DNA of 64,000 bases, taken from NCBI RefSeq assembly GCF_001270495.1, contig NZ_LGUR01000241.1, positions 1-64,000 of the forward strand, written 5' to 3'. Below the pieces are notes generated by a model. The model worked only from the letters and a program-made list of their open reading frames with translations, was not told where the DNA came from and made no database searches. A program made the translations under genes and the position numbers. Positions 32,712 through 41,595 of this stretch are shown here, in pieces (the stretch's first letter is position 1; each line of letters begins with the position of its first letter). The stretch is from Streptomyces viridochromogenes. GTDB taxonomy: Bacteria > Actinomycetota > Actinomycetes > Streptomycetales > Streptomycetaceae.

Positions 32712-33141
32712 CGGCGGATGGGCGGCCGGGGCGGCTTGGGCGCCTCCTTGACATGCCGGGGCTTCGCTCCTTCCACGGAAGGGAGTTGGGGGGCCGATCG
32801 TCCTGGACAAGAACCGGTCAACCACGGTGCGGCGACGGTATGGGCGCGCCGGCTGCTCTCGTCACTGGACGAGCTGAACAAGGCCGGCCGGCAACTGGGT
32901 GGCTACTGGGGACGAGGCGACGTGGGGGACGACGAGCCCATCAGGCCTTGCCGTAGCCCGCCGCCATCCTGGCGCCGTCAGCCTGACCGCCGTCGCCCTG
33001 ACCGCCGGGCTCGTCACCGGCTGCGACCTCGGCGCCAAGTCCCTCGGGGACTGCTTTCAGCAGGCCGACGTGATCGCCGGCGCGCGGAAGGGCGATCAGT
33101 TCGACGCGAGGGTACGTCTGCCCGTCGTAGGGGCGGTACGG
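32712..33141. other. Stretch without a supported gene; possible fragments
   Basis: No intact gene. One plus-strand frame contains RRLLSSLDELNKAGRQLGGY (about 32850) that looks like real protein but lacks a start. Another frame from about 32960 encodes SLTAVALTAGLVTGCDLGAK, resembling a lipoprotein signal, but does not stop before running antisense through the next genes. Both are probably gene debris at the right edge of the accessory region. Confidence 0.4.
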
Positions 33142-33591
33142 CTAGCCGTTCGTGCGTTCCAGCCTCTCCTTGAGGAGTCGCTCGTCACGCGGGAGTTCCT
33201 TGCGGACCTGCGGTCGGACGACGAGGGGCACCAGTACCTTGCCGAAGCCGTGCCCCTCGAAGTCGATGTCGATCGTCACTCGGGAGCGGCGGCCGCCGTC
33301 GAGCGGCTCGATCTCACCGTGGGTGCGGGGCCTCACGGGGCCGTCGATCCCGTGCAGATCCCAGCTGTGCGGAGGGTCGAGCTCGTCGAACTCCACGGTC
33401 ATCGGAACCTCGCGGGTGCCGACGCGCCGGGTGACCCGGACCCGGGAGCCGGTGTGGATCGGCCCTTCGTCGAGCGGTTCGGCCGAGACGGCGCTCAGCT
33501 GCCACTCCGGCAGATGGGACGGCTCGAGGACATACGCGTAGACCTCGTCCGGTGTGCGGTCGACATCGATGGTTTCTCGGATGATGGCCAT
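33142..33591 (-). CDS. SRPBCC (START-like) family protein
   Basis: A 149-residue single-domain protein of the polyketide cyclase/dehydrase (SRPBCC) fold: it opens with the strand-helix IRETIDVDRTPDEVYAYVLE and PSHLPEWQ, then alternating strands (GSRVRVTRRVG, VPMTVEFDELDPPHSWDLHG) and a C-terminal helix. Such proteins bind hydrophobic ligands in a deep cavity and few have known substrates. The ATG at 33591 has AAAGGGGG upstream; the earlier in-frame residues to 33777 are Arg/Ala repeats derived from low-complexity DNA and are not likely to be protein. It marks the return to conserved sequence beside cdsA. Confidence 0.82.
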   Translation of the reverse strand: MAIIRETIDVDRTPDEVYAYVLEPSHLPEWQLSAVSAEPLDEGPIHTGSRVRVTRRVGTREVPMTVEFDELDPPHSWDLHGIDGPVRPRTHGEIEPLDGGRRSRVTIDIDFEGHGFGKVLVPLVVRPQVRKELPRDERLLKERLERTNG

Positions 33592-33654
33592 GACGACCCC
33601 CTTTGCGGCGCCTTGAGGGCATACACCGGAATCGTCCCACCGGACGCCCCGGGA

Positions 33655-33750
33655 CACCATCGCACGCCTCGCACCACGCGCCTCACGCCTCACGCCACGC
33701 ACTTCGCGCGACGCATCACGCGTCTCTCGCCTCGCGCCACGACCCGCCCC
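33655..33750. repeat. Low-complexity CACGC/CTCGC-rich stretch
   Basis: Irregular short repeats of CTCACGCC, CACGCGC, CTCGCGCCACG and similar over about 95 bp upstream of the SRPBCC gene. They look like slippage products and separate that gene from the cdsA terminator. Confidence 0.6.
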
Positions 33751-33758
33751 ACACGCGC

Positions 33759-33791
33759 AGGAGCCCCCACTCGGCAAGAGCGAGGGCTCCT
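33759..33791 (-). terminator. Hairpin after cdsA
   Basis: AGGAGCCC (33759-33766) pairs with GGGCTCCT (33784-33791), with an inner CTCG/CGAG helix. It lies 17 bp beyond the cdsA stop on the minus strand. Confidence 0.65.
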
Positions 33792-33807
33792 CAGGTCGGC
33801 CAATCCG

Positions 33808-34965
33808 TCAGCCGGACCCCACGAACAGCACCAACAGCAACCACACCACCGGCGCCGTGGGCAACAGCGAGTCCAGCCGGTCCATGATCCCGCCGTGCCC
33901 CGGCAGCAGCGTGCCCATGTCCTTGATGCCCAGGTCCCGCTTGATCATCGACTCGCCGAGGTCACCGAGCGTGGCGCTGGCCGCGACCGCGAGGCCCAGG
34001 AGCAGGCCCTGCCACCAGGTGCCGTCGTCGATCAGGAACTGCATGCACAGCGCGCCCGCCACCATCGCGAAGCTCACCGCGCCGAGCAGGCCCTCGCGGG
34101 TCTTGCCGGGGCTGATGCGCGGAGCGAGCTTGTGCTTGCCGAAGCGCCAGCCGACGGCGTACGCCCCGGTGTCGCTGACGACCGTCAGGAGCAGGAACGT
34201 CAGGACACGCCAGGCCCCGTCGTCGGCCGTCAGCATCATCGCGACGAACGTCGCCAGGAACGGCACGTAGAACGCCGCGAAGACGCCCGCGGTGACGTCC
34301 TTGAGGTAGCCCTCCGGTGGCTCCGTCATCCGCCAGACCAGTACGGCCAGCGCGGTCAGCGCCATCGACACCCAGGCGCCCTCGGCACCCCGGGCGTACC
34401 CGGCGATCACCATGGCCGCGCCGCCGATCGCGAGCGGCACGAGGGGCGCCTTGATGCCCTTGCGCTCATCGAGCCGCTTGGTCAGCTCCCACAGACCCAC
34501 GACGACGGCGACCGCGACGACACCGACGAACACGGCCTTGACGACGAACAGGGAAGCGACGATCACCACGCCGAGCGCGACACCGACTCCTATGGCCGCA
34601 CCCAGGTCGCGCCCCGCGCTCTTCTTCTGCGGCGGGGGCGCCGGCTGCGAGGCGTCGGACATGGGCTCCGGATTCTGCGGCGCCACCTCGGAGGGCCGCG
34701 CCTGCGGCGTGTCGTACGGCCGCACAGGGGGCGGCTGTTCGCGGAACAAGGGGCCGCTCAGCCGAGCGGCCCCCCGGTCGTCATCCTGGTCTCCGCCATA
34801 CGCGGGTCCGTCGGGCACGATGGGCATGGGGCGAGTCTGCTGCGCCTCAGGCGCATCGTACGCGGGACCCGCCGGGGCAGCCCCCTGGACAGGTCCACGT
34901 GCGGCGGCCCCCCAGTAACCGGCTTGCCCGGCTTGTGGCGGTGCCCCCCAGGAAGAGTCGTTCAT
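33808..34965 (-). CDS. cdsA: Phosphatidate cytidylyltransferase (CDP-diacylglycerol synthase)
   Basis: A 385-residue membrane enzyme that makes CDP-diacylglycerol from CTP and phosphatidic acid, the branch point to cardiolipin, phosphatidylethanolamine and phosphatidylinositol. The CDS signature is at the C-terminus: SMIKRDLGIKDMGTLLPGHG followed by GIMDRLDS. About eight membrane helices follow a disordered N-terminal extension of roughly 125 residues rich in Gly/Pro/Gln, longer than in E. coli and typical of actinobacteria. The ATG shares one base with the frr stop (TGATG), so translation is coupled. Last gene of the pyrH-frr-cdsA order. Confidence 0.93.
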   Translation of the reverse strand: MNDSSWGAPPQAGQAGYWGAAARGPVQGAAPAGPAYDAPEAQQTRPMPIVPDGPAYGGDQDDDRGAARLSGPLFREQPPPVRPYDTPQARPSEVAPQNPEPMSDASQPAPPPQKKSAGRDLGAAIGVGVALGVVIVASLFVVKAVFVGVVAVAVVVGLWELTKRLDERKGIKAPLVPLAIGGAAMVIAGYARGAEGAWVSMALTALAVLVWRMTEPPEGYLKDVTAGVFAAFYVPFLATFVAMMLTADDGAWRVLTFLLLTVVSDTGAYAVGWRFGKHKLAPRISPGKTREGLLGAVSFAMVAGALCMQFLIDDGTWWQGLLLGLAVAASATLGDLGESMIKRDLGIKDMGTLLPGHGGIMDRLDSLLPTAPVVWLLLVLFVGSG

Positions 34966-35525
34966 CAGACCTCGAGCAGCTCCGCTTCCTTGTGCTTGAG
35001 GAGCTCGTCCACCTGCGCGACGTACTTGTGCGTGGTGTCCTCGAGCTCCTTCTCAGCACGGCGGCCCTCGTCCTCGCCGATGTCGCCGTCCTTGATCGCC
35101 TTGTCGATGGCCTCCTTGGCCTTGCGGCGGACGGAGCGGATGGACACGCGCGCGTCCTCGGCCTTGCCCTTGGCGACCTTGATGTAGTCGCGGCGGCGCT
35201 CCTCGGTGAGCTCGGGGAACACCACCCGGATGATGTTGCCGTCGTTGCTCGGGTTGACGCCGAGGTCGGAGTCACGGATGGCCTGCTCGATGTTGCGCAG
35301 GGCCGTCTTGTCGAACGGGGTCACTACCGCCATGCGCGGCTCCGGCACGGAGAACGAAGCCAGCTGGTTGATCGGCGTCGGCGCGCCGTAGTAGTCGGCC
35401 ACGATCTTGTTGAACATCGCCGGGTGCGCACGGCCGGTGCGGATCGCGGCGAAGTCCTCCTTGGCGACCACGACGGCCTTCTCCATCTTCTCCTCGGCCT
35501 CGAGGAGGGTCTCTTCGATCACCAC
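34965..35525 (-). CDS. frr: Ribosome recycling factor
   Basis: A 186-residue protein of normal length. It splits post-termination ribosomes together with EF-G. Family blocks are [20 protein letters not shown] (start of the long helical domain I), [11 protein letters not shown] in domain II and [20 protein letters not shown] followed by the [11 protein letters not shown] helix. It lies between pyrH and cdsA on the same strand; the order tsf-pyrH-frr-cdsA is widespread in bacteria. An inverted repeat in the 176-bp gap to pyrH may lower its transcription relative to pyrH. Confidence 0.96.
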   Translation of the reverse strand: MVIEETLLEAEEKMEKAVVVAKEDFAAIRTGRAHPAMFNKIVADYYGAPTPINQLASFSVPEPRMAVVTPFDKTALRNIEQAIRDSDLGVNPSNDGNIIRVVFPELTEERRRDYIKVAKGKAEDARVSIRSVRRKAKEAIDKAIKDGDIGEDEGRRAEKELEDTTHKYVAQVDELLKHKEAELLEV

Positions 35526-35656
35526 TTGCTCCTGCGTGTCTTGAGTAAAGGCCCGGCTGCGGTTCCTGGGTGGGGGCGGCGGCCGGCTGCGTCGCGTCTT
35601 CTTCCTGCACGGTTCCCGACCGGCAGGACATTGTCCATCCCCCGGTCAGGGTCCGC

Positions 35657-35677
35657 CCCGTCCGTCCCCCGGACGGG
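35657..35677 (-). terminator. Hairpin after pyrH
   Basis: CCCGTCCG (35657-35664) pairs perfectly with CGGACGGG (35670-35677) around TCCCC, 25 bp past the pyrH stop. It may attenuate read-through into frr and cdsA. Confidence 0.7.
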
Positions 35678-35701
35678 TTCGTTGTCGGAGTTGTCGGAGC
35701 G

Positions 35702-36460
35702 TCAGCCCCGACCGCCCTGCTCACCCACAAGCGTGCCGATCTTCTCACCCTTGACGGCGCGGGCGATATTGCCCTCCGCCAGAAGCTCGAAGACGAGGAT
35801 CGGGAGCTTGTTGTCGCGGCACAGCGTGACCGCCGTGGCGTCGGCGACCTTGAGGTCGCGGGTGATGACCTCGCCGTAGCCGAGGGAGTCGAACTTGACG
35901 GCGTCCGGGTTGGTCTTCGGGTCGGAGTCGTAGACCCCGTCCACGCCGTTCTTGCCCATCAGCAGCGCTTCGGCGTCGATCTCCAGGGCGCGCTGGGCGG
36001 CGGTGGTGTCGGTGGAGAAGTACGGCATGCCCATACCGGCGCCGAAGATGACCACGCGGCCCTTCTCCAGGTGCCGTACGGCGCGCAGCGGGATGTACGG
36101 CTCGGCGACCTGGCCCATGGTGATGGCGGTCTGCACCCGGGAGTCGATCCCCTCCTTCTCCAGGAAGTCCTGGAGGGCGAGGCAGTTCATCACGGTGCCG
36201 AGCATGCCCATGTAGTCGGAGCGGGCACGGTCCATGCCGCGCTGCTGGAGTTCGGCGCCGCGGAAGAAGTTGCCGCCGCCGATGACGACCGCGACCTCCG
36301 CGCCGTCGCGGACGACGGCGGCGATCTCGCGGGCGATCTTGTGCACCACGTCCGGGTCGACGCCGAGGCCGCCACCACCGGAGAAGGCCTCTCCGGACAG
36401 CTTCAGCAGAAACCGGCCGCGTACTTTGCCGTCGTCGCTCTTCTGGGCCTTGGTGGTCAT
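35702..36460 (-). CDS. pyrH: Uridylate kinase
   Basis: A 252-residue UMP kinase of the amino-acid kinase fold, making UDP from UMP and ATP. Motifs include [12 protein letters not shown] (phosphate-binding), [41 protein letters not shown] and [15 protein letters not shown] chose ATG at 36460 because AAAGGCGGGA precedes it; the frame extends upstream to 36577 without a ribosome binding site. The bacterial enzyme is hexameric and regulated by GTP and UTP. It lies downstream of tsf with a hairpin in the 195-bp gap. Confidence 0.95.
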   Translation of the reverse strand: MTTKAQKSDDGKVRGRFLLKLSGEAFSGGGGLGVDPDVVHKIAREIAAVVRDGAEVAVVIGGGNFFRGAELQQRGMDRARSDYMGMLGTVMNCLALQDFLEKEGIDSRVQTAITMGQVAEPYIPLRAVRHLEKGRVVIFGAGMGMPYFSTDTTAAQRALEIDAEALLMGKNGVDGVYDSDPKTNPDAVKFDSLGYGEVITRDLKVADATAVTLCRDNKLPILVFELLAEGNIARAVKGEKIGTLVGEQGGRG

Positions 36461-36498
36461 CGAGATCCCGCCTTTGATACGTGGTGCACATACGAAGA

Positions 36499-36549
36499 AG
36501 GCCATTGCCGGTTGGGGCGTGTTTCGCATCCCATGCGCGGCAATGGCCT
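36499..36549 (-). terminator. Long-loop hairpin between tsf and pyrH
   Basis: AGGCCATTGCCG (36499-36510) pairs with CGGCAATGGCCT (36538-36549), a perfect 12-bp stem with a 27-nt loop, 106 bp beyond the tsf stop. Terminator or processing site. Confidence 0.6.
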
Positions 36550-36655
36550 CCTCGTCAGATCTGCTGTCGTCCGTCACGCGCGCGTACGTGGTGACGGCGT
36601 CCGCGGACGACTTCCCTCGACCTTATCGGGGTCGGGCGTCGATCGCGGTACGGAC

Positions 36656-37492
36656 TCAGATGCCGACCTTGATGCGCGAGAAGCGCTTCAGGGTGACACC
36701 GGCCTCGTCCAGAACCTTCTGGACGGACTTCTTGTTGTCGAGCGCGTACGGCTGGCCGAGCAGCGTGGCGTCCTTGAAGAAGCCGTTGAGGCGACCCTCG
36801 ACGATCTTCGGCAGGGCGGCCTCGGGCTTGCCCTCGGCGCGGGTGGTCTCCTCGGCGACGCGACGCTCGGACTCGACGACCTCGGCCGGCACGTCGTCCT
36901 TGGAGAGGTACTTCGGCGCGAAGGCGGCGATGTGCTGGGCGACGCCCTTGGCGACCTCGGCGTTCGGCTTGTCCAGCTCGACGAGGACACCGATCTGCGG
37001 GGGCAGGTCGGGCATCGTGCGGTGCATGTACGCGAGCACGAAGCCGTCGCTGTACTGCGCGAAGCGGTCCAGGACGATCTTCTCGCCCAGGTTGGCGTTG
37101 GCCTCGTCCACGAACGCCTGGACGGTCTTGCCGGCCTCGATCTCGGAGGCGAGCAGCGCCTCGATGTCGGCCGGGGAGGTCTTGGCGACGTGCTCGGCGA
37201 TCGCGGTGGCGACGGCCTGGAACTTGTCACCCTTGGCGACGAAGTCCGTCTCGCACTTCAGCTCGACGAGGACACCGGAGGAGTTGTCGTCAGCGATGAT
37301 CGAGACCACAGCGCCGTTCTCGGCGGAGCGGCCCTCGCGCTTGGCGACGCCCTTCTGGCCCTTGATGCGGAGCGCCTCGACGGCCTTCTCGACGTTGCCC
37401 TCGGCCTCGTCCAGCGCCTTCTTGCAGTCCATCATGCCGGCGCCGGTGAGCTCACGGAGCTTCTTGACGTCAGCGGCGGTGTAGTTCGCCAT
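36656..37492 (-). CDS. tsf: Translation elongation factor Ts
   Basis: A 278-residue EF-Ts, the nucleotide exchange factor for EF-Tu. The N-terminal UBA-like domain ([26 protein letters not shown]) with the [12 protein letters not shown] signature is followed by the core with the second signature [16 protein letters not shown]. This is the longer form (two core subdomains) usual in actinobacteria. ATG at 37492, downstream of rpsB on the same strand and separated by a strong hairpin, the standard rpsB-tsf arrangement. Confidence 0.96.
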   Translation of the reverse strand: MANYTAADVKKLRELTGAGMMDCKKALDEAEGNVEKAVEALRIKGQKGVAKREGRSAENGAVVSIIADDNSSGVLVELKCETDFVAKGDKFQAVATAIAEHVAKTSPADIEALLASEIEAGKTVQAFVDEANANLGEKIVLDRFAQYSDGFVLAYMHRTMPDLPPQIGVLVELDKPNAEVAKGVAQHIAAFAPKYLSKDDVPAEVVESERRVAEETTRAEGKPEAALPKIVEGRLNGFFKDATLLGQPYALDNKKSVQKVLDEAGVTLKRFSRIKVGI

Positions 37493-37594
37493 GAGTCTGT
37501 GAATCTTTCTCGAAGTCTGGAAGATCGAAGATCTACGGGGTCTACGGCCCCCATGAAGGCGGGAGCCGCTGACCTTCCGTCGACCTACGGGTGA

Positions 37595-37631
37595 ACGGCG
37601 GGAGCGGACTTTATGTCACCGCTCCCGCCGT
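37595..37631 (-). terminator. Hairpin between rpsB and tsf
   Basis: ACGGCGGGAGCGG (37595-37607) and CCGCTCCCGCCGT (37619-37631) form a perfect 13-bp stem with an 11-nt loop, 15 bp past the rpsB stop. A partial terminator here is a known feature of the rpsB-tsf operon in Streptomyces. Confidence 0.8.
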
Positions 37632-37645
37632 CAACGCTGACGGTG

Positions 37646-38554
37646 TCAGGCCTGCTCGCCCTCGGCGGCCGGAGCCTCAGCCGCGGGGGCCTCGGCGGCG
37701 GGAGCCTCGGCAGCGGGGGCCTCGGCGGCCGGAGCCTCAGCGGCAGGGGCCTCGGCGGCGGCCGGGGCCTCGTCGGCCTTCTTCTCACCCTCGAGCAGGT
37801 CGCGCTCCCACTCGGCGAGCGGCTCGCCCGCGGCCTTCTCACCCTTGTCGCCGGTGGCGACGCCGGAGCGGGCGATGAGGCCCTCGGCGACGGCGTCGGC
37901 GATCACGCGGGTGAGCAGGGTGACGGAGCGGATCGCGTCGTCGTTGCCCGGGATCTTGTAGTCGACCTCGTCGGGGTCGCAGTTGGTGTCGAGGATCGCG
38001 ACGACCGGAATGTTGAGCTTCCGGGCCTCACCAACCGCGATGTGCTCCTTCTTGGTGTCCACGATCCAGACGGCGCTGGGCACCTTCTGCATCTCGCGGA
38101 TACCGCCGAGGGTCTTCTCCAGCTTGGCCTTCTCGCGCGAGAGCACGAGAAGCTCCTTCTTGGTCAGACCGGACGCGGCGACGTCCTCGAAGTCGATCTG
38201 CTCGAGCTCCTTGAGGCGCTGCAGACGCTTGTAGACGGTCGAGAAGTTGGTGAGCATGCCGCCCAGCCAGCGCTGGTTGACGTAGGGCATGCCGACGCGG
38301 GTGGCCTGCTCGGCGATGGCCTCCTGCGCCTGCTTCTTCGTACCGACGAACATGACCGTGCCGCCGTGGGCGACGGTCTCCTTGACGAACTCGTAGGCGC
38401 GGTCGATGTACGACAGCGACTGGAGCAGGTCGATGATGTAGATGCCGTTGCGCTCCGTGAAGATGAAGCGCTTCATCTTCGGGTTCCAACGACGGGTCTG
38501 GTGACCGAAGTGGACGCCGCTTTCCAGCAGCTCCCGCATCGTGACGACGGCCAT
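37646..38554 (-). CDS. rpsB: 30S ribosomal protein S2
   Basis: A 302-residue S2. The core is well conserved ([60 protein letters not shown]). The last 55 residues are an acidic Ala/Pro/Glu tail with about seven tandem APAAE units, encoded by 15-bp near-repeats at about 37652-37770. Such tails vary in length between streptomycetes and are thought to be disordered. The ATG has AAGGAGATAC upstream. It is first in the rpsB-tsf order and diverges from the M23 gene across a region with two DnaA-box-like words. Confidence 0.96.
   Translation of the reverse strand: MAVVTMRELLESGVHFGHQTRRWNPKMKRFIFTERNGIYIIDLLQSLSYIDRAYEFVKETVAHGGTVMFVGTKKQAQEAIAEQATRVGMPYVNQRWLGGMLTNFSTVYKRLQRLKELEQIDFEDVAASGLTKKELLVLSREKAKLEKTLGGIREMQKVPSAVWIVDTKKEHIAVGEARKLNIPVVAILDTNCDPDEVDYKIPGNDDAIRSVTLLTRVIADAVAEGLIARSGVATGDKGEKAAGEPLAEWERDLLEGEKKADEAPAAAEAPAAEAPAAEAPAAEAPAAEAPAAEAPAAEGEQA
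37652..37770 (-). repeat. 15-bp tandem repeats encoding the S2 tail
   Basis: Seven to eight near-copies of a 15-bp unit (GCCTCGGCGGCCGGA type on the plus strand), each encoding APAAE. Copies differ only at silent or near-silent positions. Confidence 0.8.
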
Positions 38555-38759
38555 GGCCGTATCTCCTTGAATGTTCTCGGTTGTGCCGCGGATGCCGGAC
38601 GGCTTCCGCGCCTGACGCCCACATGCGCCGTGCCACGAAGGACCGAGGGGCGCTGACACGGGCCGTTTCCGGTTGCCGTGTCGGGGCGTGCGAAGTCGAC
38701 CCGGTGACCCGGATCGCCAGAAGAAGTGTACGGGACCCGCGAGGTGCCGGGTGACGCCG

Positions 38760-38786
38760 CTGTCCACAACCCGTGAGTTGTCCACA
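38760..38786 (+). promoter_or_regulatory. Pair of DnaA-box-like 9-mers
   Basis: CTGTCCACA (38760-38768) and TTGTCCACA (38778-38786) in the same orientation, 18 bp apart start to start. TTGTCCACA is the preferred DnaA box of Streptomyces. They lie in the rpsB/M23 intergenic region, 42 bp before the M23 start. Confidence 0.5.
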
Positions 38787-38827
38787 GATCCCGGTCATGA
38801 TCGGCCGGGGTGCGGGACGGTACGGCC

Positions 38828-39460
38828 ATGCGAGAGATGCGATGCGCGAGGACTACGGCGAGGACGGCGAGGGCCTTCGGGCGGCTGCTGTTGCTGCTGC
38901 TCCTGACGGCGGCCGTCCTGCTGGCCCCGGCCCCACGACTGGCCCCGACCGCCCTGAGCACGCCCACCGCACCGGCCCCGGATCTCCCGGATCCCCCGGT
39001 GCCGGCGGTCGGACGAGCCTGGCCCGTGGGAGTACGTCCCCCGATCCTCCGCGGCTGGGACCCCCCGGCGACCCCGTACGGCCGCGGCCACCGTGGCGTG
39101 GACCTCGCCGCCCCGGCCGGGACGCCGGTACGGGCTGTGGCGGCGGGGCGGGTGTCCTACGCGGGCCGGGTGGCGGGCAAGGGGGTTGTGTCGGTGGAGC
39201 TGACGGGGACGGGAGATCCACCGTTGCGGGTGACGTACGAGCCGGTGCGGGTGTCGGTGAAGAAGGGCGACGAGGTGGAGGCGGGGGAGGTCGTGGGGAC
39301 GGTCGAGGAGAGTGGCTCGCACTGCGCGGGGACGTGCGTGCACTGGGGCTTGCGGAGAGGCGCGACGTACCTGGATCCGCTGTCCCTCCTGCCCCCATGG
39401 CTGCTGCGCAGGGGGCCGTCGAGGCTGCTTCCGGTACTGGGGGTGCCCTTGCCGCCGTGA
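38828..39460 (+). CDS. Secreted M23-family peptidase-like protein
   Basis: A 210-residue protein with an N-terminal signal/anchor helix (basic residues, then LLLLLLLTAAVLLAPAP) and a C-terminal LytM/M23 fold. Zinc ligands His and Asp are seen in GRGHRGVDLAAP, and the third ligand His in TCVHWGLR. The usual HxH motif reads CxH: the first, catalytic His is Cys, so cell-wall endopeptidase activity is doubtful unless another residue serves. Two Cys (HCAGTC) nearby could form a disulfide. Similar CVHWGLR proteins seem common in Streptomyces. ATG at 38828 has GGGACGG upstream; GTG at 38810 is an alternative. Confidence 0.8.
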   Translation: MREMRCARTTARTARAFGRLLLLLLLTAAVLLAPAPRLAPTALSTPTAPAPDLPDPPVPAVGRAWPVGVRPPILRGWDPPATPYGRGHRGVDLAAPAGTPVRAVAAGRVSYAGRVAGKGVVSVELTGTGDPPLRVTYEPVRVSVKKGDEVEAGEVVGTVEESGSHCAGTCVHWGLRRGATYLDPLSLLPPWLLRRGPSRLLPVLGVPLPP

Positions 39461-39795
39461 GCGGCGTTGCCCGCGATACCCGCCTTGCCGTTGCCGTCTG
39501 GGCGACGTTGCCACCGTGATCGGCGTTCCCGCCGACGCCCGCCCTGCCGTGACCGCTGTGAGCGGCGACGTCGGCGACTCTCGCCCTGTCGCAGGCGAAC
39601 CGGTCGGCCGAGCCGCGGGCAGTCGTGCCGCTGGGGCGGCTCCCGACCCAAAGAGGCGGCAGAGGCGGCGCCCGCGTCGGCGCCGGGCTGCGCGACCCGC
39701 TCCGGTCGGGCCTCCGACCCACCCTGGTCGGCCCAGCGCCGCGGACCTACCGCCACCGGACGGCGCAACCCACCCGCGTCGGCGCCCGCCGAACC
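39461..39795. other. Convergent intergenic region, nothing recognised
   Basis: 335 bp between the ends of the M23 and TetR genes. It is rich in CCGTTG/CGCC-type short repeats, with no supported frame. Frames crossing it are shadows of the neighbours. Confidence 0.5.
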
Positions 39796-40377
39796 TCAGC
39801 CCCGAACGCCCCGCAACGCCATCGAGACAGCCGCATCCGTGATCGCCGCAGGCTCCTCCGCCGCCCCCAGCTCGATCCGCCGCACCGCCGCGTCCACGAC
39901 GCCCTGCAACAGCATCGCCGCCAGCCGCGGCTCCGCGTGCCCCATCTCCGCCAGCGCCTCGACGATCATCGCGACCAGCCCGCCGTGCGCCGCCCGGATC
40001 TTCTCCCGGGCTCCGGCGTCCAGCTCACTCGCCGAGATCGCCACCACTGCCCGATGCCGCCGGTCCCCGACCAGCGCGAGCTGCTGCCGCACATACGCCT
40101 CGATCTTGCCCTCGGCCGTGGCCTCCCGCTCCATCGCCGCCGAGACATCCGCGGCCCATACCGGAAAGTCGACCTCGCACAGCTCCTCGACCACGGCGGC
40201 CCGGGAGCGGAAGTACTCGTACACGGACGATCGCGCGAGGCCCGTCCGCTCGGCGAGAGCCGGGAAGGTCAGCGCCTCCGTCCCGCCCTCGGACAACAGG
40301 GAACGAGCCGCGTCCAGCAGGGCGGCTCGCTGCATCGACCGGTGCTCGGCCACGGAGGCCGCTCGAATCCTTGGCAC
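39796..40377 (-). CDS. TetR/AcrR family transcriptional regulator
   Basis: A 193-residue regulator from the GTG at 40377. The DNA-binding domain shows MQRAALLDAARSLLSEGG, then EALTFPALAERTGLARSSVY and EYFRSRAAVVEEL, the standard TetR helix-turn-helix. The rest is a helical ligand domain with no recognisable ligand class. A GTG at 40386 is also possible; GAGTGG stands before 40377. It sits 71 bp upstream of the whiG stop region in the same direction, so read-through from whiG is possible. Its target is unknown. Confidence 0.85.
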   Translation of the reverse strand: MPRIRAASVAEHRSMQRAALLDAARSLLSEGGTEALTFPALAERTGLARSSVYEYFRSRAAVVEELCEVDFPVWAADVSAAMEREATAEGKIEAYVRQQLALVGDRRHRAVVAISASELDAGAREKIRAAHGGLVAMIVEALAEMGHAEPRLAAMLLQGVVDAAVRRIELGAAEEPAAITDAAVSMALRGVRG

Positions 40378-40448
40378 ATCGACCACTCTACGGACGCACC
40401 ACCGCCGACGGGAGTCTCTACGCCCAACCCCGCACGCGTCCCGCCAGG

Positions 40449-41291
40449 TCAACGGCCGAAGCCGGCCAGCTTCGCGCGCAGCTGGAGCACGGACTTGGTG
40501 TGGATCTGGCTCACCCGGCTCTCGGTCACGCCCAGCACGTTCCCGATCTCGGCCAGCGTGAGTCCCTCGTAGTAGTACAGCGTCACCACGGTCTTCTCCC
40601 GCTCGGGCAAGGTGTTGATCGCCCGCGCCAGAAACCGCCGCAGCTCCCGGTCCTCGGCCACCTCCACGGGGTTGTCCGCGGCGGTGTCCTCCAGCGTGTC
40701 CATGACGCTCAGCCCGTCGCCGCCCTCGCCGCCGACGTGCAGCAACTCCTCCAGGGCCACCACGTTGGCCAGCGACAACTGGCTGAAGACCGCGTGGAGT
40801 TCGTCCACCGCGATCCCCATCTCGACGGCCACCTCCGCCTCCGTCGGCGTGCGCCGCAGCCGCGCCTCCAGCGTCGCGTACGCCCGCTCCACGTTGCGCG
40901 CCTTCTGCCGCACCGACCGCGGGATCCAGTCCAGGGCCCTGAGCTCGTCGATCATCGCGCCGCGGATCCGCGTGATCGCGTACGTCTCGAACTTGATCTC
41001 CCGGTCGATGTCGAACTTCTCGATCGCGTCGATGAGCCCGAAGACCCCGGAGGACACGAAGTCGGCCTGCTCCACGTTGGGCGGCAGGCCGACGCTCACC
41101 CGGCCCGCCACGTACTTGACGAGCGGCGAGTAGTGCAGGATCAGCTGCTCGCGCAACCGCTCGTCCCCCGTCGCCTTGTACGACCGCCACAGCTCGTCGA
41201 GCGTCGAGGGAGCGGGCGGCCGCACGCTGCCACCGTCACGGGCGGCTGGGGGGATCGCCGCCCGGTCGGACCCGGAGGTGTGCTGGGGCAT
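40449..41291 (-). CDS. whiG: RNA polymerase sigma factor WhiG (sporulation)
   Basis: A 280-residue FliA/WhiG-type sigma factor, exactly the length known for S. coelicolor WhiG. Region 2 reads [38 protein letters not shown] and [18 protein letters not shown]; region 3 and region 4 ([20 protein letters not shown]) are intact. It directs early sporulation genes in aerial hyphae (whiH, whiI in S. coelicolor) and its activity is held by the anti-sigma RsiG with c-di-GMP. ATG at 41291. The upstream region carries BldD-like half-sites, in line with whiG being a known BldD target. Confidence 0.96.
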   Translation of the reverse strand: MPQHTSGSDRAAIPPAARDGGSVRPPAPSTLDELWRSYKATGDERLREQLILHYSPLVKYVAGRVSVGLPPNVEQADFVSSGVFGLIDAIEKFDIDREIKFETYAITRIRGAMIDELRALDWIPRSVRQKARNVERAYATLEARLRRTPTEAEVAVEMGIAVDELHAVFSQLSLANVVALEELLHVGGEGGDGLSVMDTLEDTAADNPVEVAEDRELRRFLARAINTLPEREKTVVTLYYYEGLTLAEIGNVLGVTESRVSQIHTKSVLQLRAKLAGFGR

Positions 41292-41414
41292 TCGTCGCCT
41301 TGTGCCGTTCTGCCGTGAAGTGGGGGTGCCTGGTGGAGCTGTCGGTCTGATGTCGCGCTGGTGCCGTTCTGGGGACCTTCCGATGTCGAGGTGCCGGTCT
41401 GAGCCGGAATCCAC

Positions 41415-41430
41415 GTGAGCGTAGCGTGAC
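41415..41430. promoter_or_regulatory. Candidate BldD site upstream of whiG
   Basis: GTGAGCGTAGCGTGAC, 124 bp before the whiG start. The right half (AGCGTGA) fits the BldD consensus half-site and the left half fits partly. whiG is an established BldD target, but the match here was judged by eye. The rest of the 304-bp gap to dprA shows only CCCCA-AC-TGGGG (41536-41547). Confidence 0.4.
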
Positions 41431-41595
41431 TGAAGTGTCGCGGTGCGCGAAGGGCGGAGCAGAAGCCGTGCGCAGATACGTTCCGCTGGACGTCCCGCCG
41501 GGTCATTACGGTCGCTCTACGTGATCACATGAACACCCCAACTGGGGGAATTCTCAAGGGCGTCCGTGTTCCCCCGTACGGCCGAACACGCTCGG

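Noticed and set aside
24887..33141. Prophage or intact integrative element
   Set aside because: No integrase, replication, transfer or phage structural gene and no tRNA target were seen; only the flanking repeats hint at past mobility.
32899..33165. Lipoprotein-like start (LTAGLVTGCDLG) on the plus strand
   Set aside because: The frame has no stop until 35187 and runs antisense through SRPBCC and cdsA, so it cannot be a normal gene. Kept only as possible debris.
37652..37770. Regular 15-bp repeats considered as a CRISPR array or VNTR locus
   Set aside because: They are in-frame coding repeats for the APAAE tail of ribosomal protein S2, without spacers.
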